From Chitinophagaceae bacterium (GTDB lineage: Bacteria; Bacteroidota; Bacteroidia; Chitinophagales; Chitinophagaceae), in assembly GCA_016720775.1 (NCBI GenBank), contig JADKJX010000001.1:620001-684000 (forward strand): a stretch of DNA of 64,000 bases, in the 5' to 3' direction. Shown piece by piece: positions 28,013 through 34,764 of the stretch. The notes beneath the pieces were generated by a model that ran no database searches, was not told the origin of the DNA, and worked only from the letters and a program-made list of their open reading frames with translations. Positions within the stretch are counted from its first letter, which is position 1; every line of letters starts with the position of its first letter. The position numbers and the translations under genes were made by a program.

Positions 28013-28157
28013 AATTAAGAATTAAAAATTATGAATTGGGAGCCGGGCGGGAGAATTACTATTAAACCTTAGTGGCGACGCTCCCGATAGCTATCGGGAC
28101 TTGTGCTTAATCTCTGTTCAGCAGATGATGTTCCATACTGAGCGAAGCCGAAGTATG
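28013..28157. repeat. Cluster of palindromic elements in the ricT-holB spacer
   Basis: The 273-bp spacer 28005-28277 has no gene. It holds an AT-rich imperfect palindrome (28013-28037), the perfect 18-bp palindrome TCCCGATAGCTATCGGGA (28082-28099) and an inverted repeat with outer arms CCATACT and AGTATGG around GAGCGAAGCCGA (28133-28158). Elements of these types recur in Bacteroidota intergenic DNA. Nothing else is recognisable there. Confidence 0.7.
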
Positions 28158-28277
28158 GTATGCTGTACAAGTGAGTGACACAACGATGCCTGGTATTGTT
28201 GAAAATGCTGGTATCAAAATATATAATACACTAAAATCAACTCAAATCAGTAATTCCTGTACCACGGGTCAAATTCC

Positions 28278-29483
28278 TCAATTCACCAAAATTAACGATT
28301 TGTTGTTAATAATATGATACAACCTTATGGAAAGGGCGTGAAAGAGCATTTTGGCATTGGCATTACGCTCAATATAGTAGCTGGCCTTGTCTAATTCGGT
28401 GATGATGGCCTCCTGCTGCTCGATGGAACAGATCTTATTTAAGCGAAGGGCAAAGTCGTGATCCGTTGATCGTTGGTCGTTGTCCGTAGGGCCGATTGCC
28501 CTTATGCGTACGGCCTGTTCCAGCAGGTGAATGAAGTATTTGAGGAATTGCTTTTGTTTTTCCCTGCCCAGTTTGGCCGTATCGTCGATCCATTTTACCT
28601 GGGCAACCGGCCCGGTCCGTATCACGGCATTCAGCCATTCCCGGAGCATGGCTTCCCAGTCATCATCGGCATGTTGTAATAATTGTAATGCCTCCCGGAA
28701 ATTGCCTTCGGTAACAGCGGCTACCTGCCGGGCTTTATCCATGTTCACGCCTTCTTTTAATTCAAGGGCAGCTTCCACATCTTGTTTATTCAGCGAAGGA
28801 ACTTTTACCAATTGTGTACGTGATATAATAGTAGGAAGAATCAGTTCTTCATTCTCGGCAACCAGGATGAACAATGTATTTGGCGGTGGCTCTTCGATCA
28901 GCTTTAATAATTTGTTTCCTTCCTTGCCTAAGAATTCGGGCAGCCACATGATGAGGATCTTGTATTCGCTCTCAAAACTTTTGAGGTTGAGCTTGCGGAT
29001 GATATCATTGCATTCATGTGCGGTAATGTTTCCCTGTTTGTTTTCGGCGCCGATGAATTGTAACCAGTCGTATACATTGCCGTAAGGGTTTGTTGCGATG
29101 AACTCCCGCCATTCTTTTATAAAATCAGTGCTGATGGGTTTATCGCCGGGTTTTTTTGAAATGACCGGGTAAGAGAAATGAATATCGGGGTGAATGAGTT
29201 CGTTTGCTTTTTTGCAGGAGGGGCAGGAACCGCAGGAGTCTGTTTGAGGTTTGAGGTTTGAAGTTTGAGGTTCGGGGTCTCCAAATAAAGAAGGCTCTGC
29301 CGCGGCTTGCTTTCCGTTCACTTTTTCGCAGGTGATGTATTGTGCAAATGCCAGTGCCAGTTGCAGGGTGCCGCTTCCTTCTTTGCCTAAGAATAATAAA
29401 GCATGGCTCAGCCGGTTGTGCTGGATCATTTGAACCAGTTGTTCTTTGGTTGCTTTTTGCCCGGTGATGGATTGGAATTGCAT
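28278..29483 (-). CDS. holB: DNA polymerase III subunit delta-prime
   Basis: Clamp-loader subunit. The 401 residues show the AAA+ delta-prime pattern: SHALLFLGKEGSG (degenerate Walker A), a zinc finger with CGSCPSC, ILIMWLPEFLGKEGNKLLKLIEEPP (sensor region, here given in part as NKLLKLIEEPP) and TIISRTQLV (SRC-like motif). Two repeat-derived insertions are translated in frame: TSNLKPQT just before the zinc-finger cysteines, and NDQRSTDH in the C-terminal domain. The start at 29483 agrees with a close -10 element. The core domains are intact, so the protein should be functional. Confidence 0.92.
   Translation of the reverse strand: MQFQSITGQKATKEQLVQMIQHNRLSHALLFLGKEGSGTLQLALAFAQYITCEKVNGKQAAAEPSLFGDPEPQTSNLKPQTDSCGSCPSCKKANELIHPDIHFSYPVISKKPGDKPISTDFIKEWREFIATNPYGNVYDWLQFIGAENKQGNITAHECNDIIRKLNLKSFESEYKILIMWLPEFLGKEGNKLLKLIEEPPPNTLFILVAENEELILPTIISRTQLVKVPSLNKQDVEAALELKEGVNMDKARQVAAVTEGNFREALQLLQHADDDWEAMLREWLNAVIRTGPVAQVKWIDDTAKLGREKQKQFLKYFIHLLEQAVRIRAIGPTDNDQRSTDHDFALRLNKICSIEQQEAIITELDKASYYIERNANAKMLFHALSIRLYHIINNKSLILVN
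28456..28490. repeat. Repeat-derived insertion in the holB C-terminal region
   Basis: On the plus strand the segment contains CCGTTGATCGTTGGTCGTTG. The reverse complement shares CAACGATCAACGG with the insertion in mutL, 21 kb away. It is translated in the HolB frame as part of a polar loop. Confidence 0.55.
29243..29270. repeat. Four tandem heptads (TTTGAGG type) inside holB
   Basis: Units TTTGAGG, TTTGAGG, TTTGAAG, TTTGAGG follow one another. The 28-bp array plus flanks keeps the reading frame and encodes PQTSNLKPQT on the minus strand. It sits in the loop before the zinc finger. Confidence 0.8.
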
Positions 29484-29488
29484 GGCTG

Positions 29489-29496
29489 CAAAGATA
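29489..29496 (-). promoter_or_regulatory. Putative -10 element for holB
   Basis: Minus-strand TATCTTTG matches TAnnTTTG and lies only 5 nt upstream of the holB ATG, so the transcript would be nearly leaderless. The -33 element is not clear. Confidence 0.4.
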
Positions 29497-29532
29497 GTTG
29501 AAGTGGTTGAGTTGGAAACTCAAAACCAGGCC

Positions 29533-29553
29533 GTCCCGGTCAGAGACCGGGAC
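29533..29553. repeat. Perfect inverted repeat between holB and a glutathione peroxidase gene
   Basis: GTCCCGGTC and GACCGGGAC arms around an AGA loop. It could serve as a hairpin at the 3' side of the glutathione peroxidase transcript, although no T tract follows the stem directly. Similar CCCGGTC palindromes are frequent in Bacteroidota spacers. Confidence 0.7.
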
Positions 29554-29561
29554 GAGTGCGG

Positions 29562-30098
29562 TTATAATTTAGAGACAATCTCCTCACTCATCGGCTTCAC
29601 CTTGCTTGTAAAATGTTCAAGCAGCTTACCGTTCTCATCCAATAAAAATTTGTTGAAGTTCCAGGTTATTTTAGCGTCGAGTACGCCATTCTCTTCTTTA
29701 TTACAAAGCCAGCGATAAATGGCGGCGGTGTTCTTTCCCTTTACAGAAATTTTTGCTGCCATGGGAAAAGTAACGCCGTAATTCTTTTTGCAGAATTCTG
29801 CAATGGTTTCGTTGGAACCGGGTTCCTGGGAAAAGAAATTGTTTGCGGGGAAACCAACGATCACCAGTTTGTCTTTGTATTTCTCATACAATTCCTCCAG
29901 TCCCTCGTACTGCGGGGTGAAGCCACATTTGCTGGCGGTGTTAACGATGAGGATCTTCTTTCCTTTAAAAGCGGCGAAGTTGATGGTATCTCCATTCAAT
30001 CCTTCTACTTTAAAATCATAGATAGACCTGGTCTGTTGGGAAAAACAGGTAAGGCTGTTGCCGAGAGAAAAAAGTAAAATAACAAACAGCCTTACCAT
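29562..30098 (-). CDS. Glutathione peroxidase family protein (thioredoxin-like), copy 2
   Basis: Secreted or periplasmic peroxidase. I use the ATG at 30098, 4 bp after the upstream stop; it opens a signal peptide (VRLFVILLFSLGNSLTCFS). The catalytic tetrad is visible: Cys in NTASKCGFTPQY, Gln in FSQEPGS, and Trp and Asn in WNFNKFLL. A second Cys in EFCKKNYGVTFPM fits a thioredoxin-dependent 2-Cys mechanism rather than glutathione. It is a tandem paralogue of the upstream gene, with about 75 percent similar residues by eye. Confidence 0.88.
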   Translation of the reverse strand: MVRLFVILLFSLGNSLTCFSQQTRSIYDFKVEGLNGDTINFAAFKGKKILIVNTASKCGFTPQYEGLEELYEKYKDKLVIVGFPANNFFSQEPGSNETIAEFCKKNYGVTFPMAAKISVKGKNTAAIYRWLCNKEENGVLDAKITWNFNKFLLDENGKLLEHFTSKVKPMSEEIVSKL

Positions 30099-30102
30099 AT
30101 GA

Positions 30103-30669
30103 TTATAATTTGCCGGTGATCTCCTCACTCATGGGCGTAACCTTGCTGGGGAAGTAGTAGAGTAAATTTCCTTTTTCATCCAGCAGAAATTTGCCAAAAT
30201 TCCATTTGATCTCTGCATCCAATACCCCGTTCTCCGACTTGTTGCAAAGCCACTGGTAAATGGGTGCCATGTCATCTCCCTTAACAGAAACCTTAGATGC
30301 CATGGGGAAAGTAACGCCATAATTTTTTTTGCAGAATTCTTTTATCTCGGTGTTGGTGCCGGGCTCCTGTCCGCCAAAATTGTTTGCGGGAAAACCAACG
30401 ATCACTAATTTGTCTTTGTATTTTTCATACAACTGCTCCAGTCCTTCGTATTGCGGCGTATACCCACATTTGCTGGCGGTGTTCACGATGAGTATCTTTT
30501 TGCCTTTGAATTTTGAGGAATCAATTGTTCCTCCTTCCAGGCCTTCCACTTTAAAATCGTAGATGGATTTTGCAACCGGCTTTGTTTGTGGAGCAGGTTC
30601 CACGGCAGTGGTATTTATTTGCATGCTGCTGAAAAGAAAGGCAACCGTAACTGCCAATAATTTGATCAT
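30103..30669 (-). CDS. Glutathione peroxidase family protein (thioredoxin-like), copy 1
   Basis: A 188-residue peroxidase with a short signal segment (IKLLAVTVAFLFSSMQ). Catalytic residues: Cys in NTASKCGYTPQY, Gln in GGQEPGT, Trp-Asn in WNFGKFLL. It also has the resolving-type Cys in EFCKKNYGV. It is the first gene of a two-gene operon with its paralogue; the stop and the next start are 4 bp apart. Both probably reduce lipid or organic hydroperoxides in the periplasm. Confidence 0.9.
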   Translation of the reverse strand: MIKLLAVTVAFLFSSMQINTTAVEPAPQTKPVAKSIYDFKVEGLEGGTIDSSKFKGKKILIVNTASKCGYTPQYEGLEQLYEKYKDKLVIVGFPANNFGGQEPGTNTEIKEFCKKNYGVTFPMASKVSVKGDDMAPIYQWLCNKSENGVLDAEIKWNFGKFLLDEKGNLLYYFPSKVTPMSEEITGKL

Positions 30670-30785
30670 GGTAAATGGTTTTAATTATAACGAATGAAAA
30701 TTGCTTTTGTTCAGGTTAAGTGAACTTTAAGGGGAATTAAAATTAAGCAATTCCCGGGCAGCAATAAAAGCAGATTGATGAGCGG

Positions 30786-32198
30786 CTACTGGTTTTCATA
30801 ACAACCCATGTCGGGCAGGCCCACATTCCGGTTCTTGTCATCCAGGTCTTTGAGAAAACCTGTTGCCGTACCGGTGTTGATGCCCGGGGCTGTTGAATTT
30901 TTTGTTACCCGGAAATCAAATATTCGTTTGCCCACATCTATGCTGTCGAAAGATGGGTTTTGGTTTTTAAGATTGGCGGTGAGGGTGCTGTTGCCGGGGT
31001 CATTTAAAACCCGGTAAATATTTTTCTCAAATAAAACATTAAATGTGGTAGCTCCTTGTTTATTAACCACTGTTTCATCATTAACGATGCCGCCTTCATC
31101 GCCCCAGAAAATATTATTGCGGAAAACAGCATTCAGGTCGGCAGTAACCGTAGCGCCGTTTTGAAAAGCAAAGTTGCTTACATTAAGTACCGGGTTCTTA
31201 TGCAGCATGTAGTTGTTTGAATAGGCTGCCACAGTGCAATGTGTAAAATTGTAATTGCCCCCATAGCTTAAAATGATATTGCTGCCGCAATTACTTATGA
31301 GGCTGTTATCAGCAAGCAGGTTCGTGTTTACACAAAATATCCCAACGTCATACGCATTGTCAACAATACTCTGGTGTAATACCAGTTTTGGATTTGCGTT
31401 GATGGAAGGTTTCTCCACCACAATGGCCTGGTAGGCATTTTTTACAACGGCAAAAGTCATTGTATTGTCTTTGCTGCTGCCCCGGAAGTAAATACCCGGC
31501 CAGCTTGCGGGCAGGTCTTTGTAAACATCATCCAGCCGGTCGCCGGTAAATACCACGTTAGCTGTCTTGGTTCCGTTAACAGTTAATCTGCCATCCACGA
31601 TGAAGGGTGCATCAGCGTGCGAATATATCCTGCACCCGGGTTGAATGGTTAATGAGGCAGTGGTATCAATCCGGATGCTGCCAAGGATCACATAAGGCAG
31701 ATTGTTAGTCCATACCACATTGCCGGTGATCAAACGATTGCTTAAAAAGTTGGCGTTTTGTCCATAAGCCTGCAACTGAACGAAGCGGTTGTTGCCATTA
31801 TACGTAACCAGGATGCTGTCGCTTACAATAAAAGGCAGGTTGGTTGCATTTGGATTGATGGTAACGGATACAAAAACATAAATGCTGTCGTTGGCTTCAA
31901 TGACCAGGTTATTGGTTTCATTGGTAGCCATGCCATCAACATTTATTTTAAAAGAAGAGCCGGCGCCACCCATCAGTTTTACTTTATCAAGCCGGAGTTT
32001 CTGATTATTCTCATTGATGATCTTGAAGAATTTGGTAATGGAGCCGGTAGTGGTAAAAACGGTGTCGTATTTTAATGTATCGGTAGTAATGTGAAGGAAT
32101 GCATCGGCGCTGCTGATGAAGCTGTCTTTTTTGCAGGAAGCTGCAAAAAGGCAAAAGGCAGATCCTGCAACGCAAAAAAGGAAGTTGAGTTTCTTCAT
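30786..32198 (-). CDS. Lipoprotein with right-handed beta-helix (parallel beta) repeats
   Basis: A 470-residue lipoprotein: signal ending in FAASC (lipobox), then KKDSFISSADAFLHIT. The N-terminal third resembles Ig-like beta sandwiches. The middle (about 170-400) has short strand-rich repeats (LTIQPGCRIYSH, then LTVNGTKTANVVFTGDR, NCGSNIILSY) typical of right-handed parallel beta-helix proteins. It ends with LPDMGCYENQ, a common end of such Bacteroidota proteins. It may bind or cleave polysaccharide, but no catalytic residues can be assigned. It lies 15 bp after comF. Confidence 0.78.
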   Translation of the reverse strand: MKKLNFLFCVAGSAFCLFAASCKKDSFISSADAFLHITTDTLKYDTVFTTTGSITKFFKIINENNQKLRLDKVKLMGGAGSSFKINVDGMATNETNNLVIEANDSIYVFVSVTINPNATNLPFIVSDSILVTYNGNNRFVQLQAYGQNANFLSNRLITGNVVWTNNLPYVILGSIRIDTTASLTIQPGCRIYSHADAPFIVDGRLTVNGTKTANVVFTGDRLDDVYKDLPASWPGIYFRGSSKDNTMTFAVVKNAYQAIVVEKPSINANPKLVLHQSIVDNAYDVGIFCVNTNLLADNSLISNCGSNIILSYGGNYNFTHCTVAAYSNNYMLHKNPVLNVSNFAFQNGATVTADLNAVFRNNIFWGDEGGIVNDETVVNKQGATTFNVLFEKNIYRVLNDPGNSTLTANLKNQNPSFDSIDVGKRIFDFRVTKNSTAPGINTGTATGFLKDLDDKNRNVGLPDMGCYENQ

Positions 32199-32202
32199 GG
32201 TT

Positions 32203-32210
32203 CAAATTTA
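32203..32210 (-). promoter_or_regulatory. Putative -10 element for the beta-helix lipoprotein
   Basis: Minus-strand TAAATTTG matches TAnnTTTG in the 15-bp spacer after the comF stop. The -33 region would lie inside comF. Confidence 0.35.
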
Positions 32211-32213
32211 TAC

Positions 32214-32924
32214 TTATTTAGCTGCATAAGCCAATGTAGCAATGCTGAGTTTAATATTTTGCTGCTCTAAAATTATGGCACCACATGCTTCCAGCGTGGC
32301 CCCGGTTGTTATCACATCGTCTACCAGCAACAGGTGTTTGTTTTTCAATTCTACTGGTTCGGCAATTTTAAAACTTCCACTCACGTTTTCCCACCGTTCG
32401 GTACGGTGTTTACGGGTCTGTGTTTCGGTGGCATGGCTGCGGATTACAGCAGTAGTTAAAACAGGAATGTTCATTACGGAAGACATGCCATTGCAAATAA
32501 CCGCTGCCTGGTTGTAGCCCCGTTTATGTTCTTTATCTGCATAAAGAGGTAAGGGAATCAGTGCATCAATATCATTAAAGCGATTGCTCGTGATAAGACT
32601 TCTACCCATCAATTCGCCCAGGTAAAAACCGATCTGGGTATCGCCTTTGTATTTAAGCTGATGAATAAGGTGCTGTATTAAAAATTCCTTTGAAAAATAA
32701 AACTCACTGTGCCCTGTTTCTATGGGAAGCCTTCCCCAAAAATGTTTTTCGATCGGGTTATCTGCAAGGCAGGCAAAATTTGTATGTGGTAATGCATGGA
32801 TGCAGCGCAGGCAAAGGAGATTGTCTCCGCTTACAAGGTCGGAACCGCAGCCCGTACATACATGCGGATAGAAAATATGCAGGGTACTGCTGGCGATATT
32901 TTTAATGGCTTTGATCATCACCAT
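32214..32924 (-). CDS. ComF family phosphoribosyltransferase-like protein
   Basis: A ComF homologue of about 236 residues. I chose the ATG at 32924; a TTG at 32939 and an ATG at 32918 are alternatives. It has an N-terminal zinc finger (CTGCGSDL, then CLRC), a central IPLPLYADKEHKRGYNQA segment and the PRPP-binding loop LLLVDDVITTGATLEACG. In naturally competent bacteria ComF is needed for DNA uptake; in others its role is unclear. It follows radA with almost no gap, so the two are probably co-transcribed. Confidence 0.88.
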   Translation of the reverse strand: MVMIKAIKNIASSTLHIFYPHVCTGCGSDLVSGDNLLCLRCIHALPHTNFACLADNPIEKHFWGRLPIETGHSEFYFSKEFLIQHLIHQLKYKGDTQIGFYLGELMGRSLITSNRFNDIDALIPLPLYADKEHKRGYNQAAVICNGMSSVMNIPVLTTAVIRSHATETQTRKHRTERWENVSGSFKIAEPVELKNKHLLLVDDVITTGATLEACGAIILEQQNIKLSIATLAYAAK

Positions 32925-32940
32925 GATTTGCCCTAACAAG

Positions 32941-34320
32941 TTAAAACAAATACTGGTATAATTCCTCCACCTTACTTAGTGGAACTACTTCAATGTTGAA
33001 TTTCGATTTGCCCGGCTGCTTGTGTGAAAGATTGTATTTGCTCAGGATGATCTTTTCAAAACCTAACTTTTCTGCTTCGGCAATGCGTTGTTCGATACGG
33101 TTAACAGCTCTTATCTCCCCGCTCAGGCCAACTTCTCCGGCAAAACAATATTTCTGGTTGATGGGAATATCTTCATAGCTGCTCAGCAGGGCACTCACAA
33201 TAGCAAGGTCAATGGAAGGGTCTTCCGCTTTTAATCCGCCGGCAATATTTATAAATACGTCCTTAACCCCAAAATGAAAACCACCCCTTTTTTCCAGTAC
33301 CGCTAACAATAATTGCAGGCGCCTAAGGTCAAAGCCACTTACTGTTCGTTGGGGTGTTCCATAAACGCTTTGCGTAACCAATGCCTGTCCCTCTATCAAA
33401 AGTGGTCGCAGTCCTTCCATGGTTGCTGCAATGGCAATACCGCTTAGCTGTTCTTCTTTTTGTGTGATCAGAATTTCAGAAGGATTACTTACTGCCCGCA
33501 TGCCAGTATCGGTCATTTCATAAATACCCAGTTCAGCCGTTGAACCAAAGCGATTCTTAAGCGTACGCAATATGCGGTAGGTGTAATGCCGGTCGCCTTC
33601 AAACTGAAGTACGGTATCCACCATATGTTCTAATATCTTCGGGCCTGCAATGGTTCCGTCTTTGGTAATATGGCCGATCAGGAACACTGGCGTATTAGTT
33701 TCTTTGGCAAAACGTTGAAGTTCCGCTGCACATTCTCTTATCTGGCTTCTGCTGCCCGGGCTGCTTTCCACAAAAGGAGATTGAAGTGTCTGGATGGAAT
33801 CTACAATTACAAGCTGGGGTTTCAGTTTTTTTATCTCCTGGAAAATGGTTTGCGTACTGGTTTCTGTAAGCAGGTAAAAATTTTCGCTTTTAAACCCAAT
33901 GCGGTCTGCCCTCATCTTTATCTGCTGTTCACTTTCTTCACCACTTATGTATAATGTTACAATGTCTGTAAGCTGCAAACCATTTTGAAGGAATAAGGTT
34001 GATTTACCAATGCCTGGTTCTCCTGCAACCAAAACAATGCTTCCCAAAACAATGCCGCCTCCCAATACCCGGTTTAATTCTGCATCGGTTGTTATGATCC
34101 TTTTTTCCTCTGCACTGCTTACATCGTTAATAGAAATAGTTTTTAGTTTGCCGGTGCCGGTATAATCCTGCCAGGGATCTTTCTCTTTTTTGTCGGACCC
34201 TTTAACAATTATTTCTTCTACAAATGTGTTCCAGTTATTGCACGACGGACATTTACCCAGCCATTTGGCACTTTCGTAACCACAGTTCTGGCAGAAAAAA
34301 GCTGATTTGGTTTTGCTCAT
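32941..34320 (-). CDS. radA: DNA repair protein RadA (Sms)
   Basis: Branch-migration ATPase of recombination repair. The 459 residues contain the N-terminal C4 zinc finger (CQNCGYESAKWLGKCPSC), Walker A GEPGIGKST, the RadA-specific KNRFGST motif and a C-terminal Lon-like domain (FHFGVKDVFINIAGG; DLAIVSALLSS). The length is standard. It is followed directly by comF, a pairing that suggests a shared role in handling incoming or damaged DNA. Confidence 0.96.
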   Translation of the reverse strand: MSKTKSAFFCQNCGYESAKWLGKCPSCNNWNTFVEEIIVKGSDKKEKDPWQDYTGTGKLKTISINDVSSAEEKRIITTDAELNRVLGGGIVLGSIVLVAGEPGIGKSTLFLQNGLQLTDIVTLYISGEESEQQIKMRADRIGFKSENFYLLTETSTQTIFQEIKKLKPQLVIVDSIQTLQSPFVESSPGSRSQIRECAAELQRFAKETNTPVFLIGHITKDGTIAGPKILEHMVDTVLQFEGDRHYTYRILRTLKNRFGSTAELGIYEMTDTGMRAVSNPSEILITQKEEQLSGIAIAATMEGLRPLLIEGQALVTQSVYGTPQRTVSGFDLRRLQLLLAVLEKRGGFHFGVKDVFINIAGGLKAEDPSIDLAIVSALLSSYEDIPINQKYCFAGEVGLSGEIRAVNRIEQRIAEAEKLGFEKIILSKYNLSHKQPGKSKFNIEVVPLSKVEELYQYLF

Positions 34321-34469
34321 GGCATAAATGTAAACTGGAAAAAGAAAAATGAAAAATCAATTAAAAGACTCTGCTCATCCGGAAGCACAGCTGGGTGGTT
34401 AAAGAAGAGAAAGAAGTTGTATTGGATTTTATCTTTCAAAAAAGCAAATCTGCTGATTGCTACAAAGTA

Positions 34470-34497
34470 AAAGGGTCAACATTTCTGCTGACCCTTT
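34470..34497. repeat. Strong inverted repeat in the radA-receptor spacer
   Basis: AAAGGGTCA and TGACCCTTT arms around a 10-nt loop. It resembles a terminator, but both flanking genes are transcribed away from it and no T tract follows. It could end an unannotated small RNA or be an operator. Confidence 0.65.
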
Positions 34498-34716
34498 GTA
34501 CTTACTAACCCATTAAATTCTGTTGCTAAATTACAAATTGCCCCCACATAAAAAAATAAATTTTAGGCTATGTTGATAAGTTATTGGCCAAACTAACTGC
34601 ATAGTGTAAACTATAAATACCATCATATGTATTTGATAACCAGCTATTTAATGGATTCTTTTCATTCGGGTTTTCTGGTGGGTTACTACGGGAAGAAAAA
34701 TATTTTTTTTAAAATA

Positions 34717-34748
34717 TTTGGTTTATAAAATAAACTACTTTACGTTTG
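34717..34748 (+). promoter_or_regulatory. Bacteroidota-type promoter of the TonB-dependent receptor
   Basis: TTTG (34717-34720), a 20-nt spacer and TACGTTTG (34741-34748) match the sigma-ABfr consensus TTTG-N(19-20)-TAnnTTTG at every fixed position. The ATG follows at 34765. Confidence 0.8.
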
Positions 34749-34764
34749 TGTCAAAATTAGAAAG

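Larger units (their letters stand above)
34321..34764. other. 444-bp divergent spacer between radA and the TonB receptor
   Basis: No gene is seen. The region is AT-rich and contains a small hairpin (AGCAA/TTGCT, 34443-34461), a stronger 9-bp hairpin (34470-34497) and the receptor promoter (34717-34748). The radA promoter is not obvious. Confidence 0.7.

Noticed and set aside
28013..28158. Spacer palindromes as tRNA or riboswitch
   Set aside because: No tRNA cloverleaf, no known riboswitch core, and each element is a simple dyad.
29243..29270. Heptad array as a CRISPR or microsatellite locus
   Set aside because: The units are 7 bp without spacers and lie inside holB in frame. It is a short tandem repeat, not a CRISPR array.
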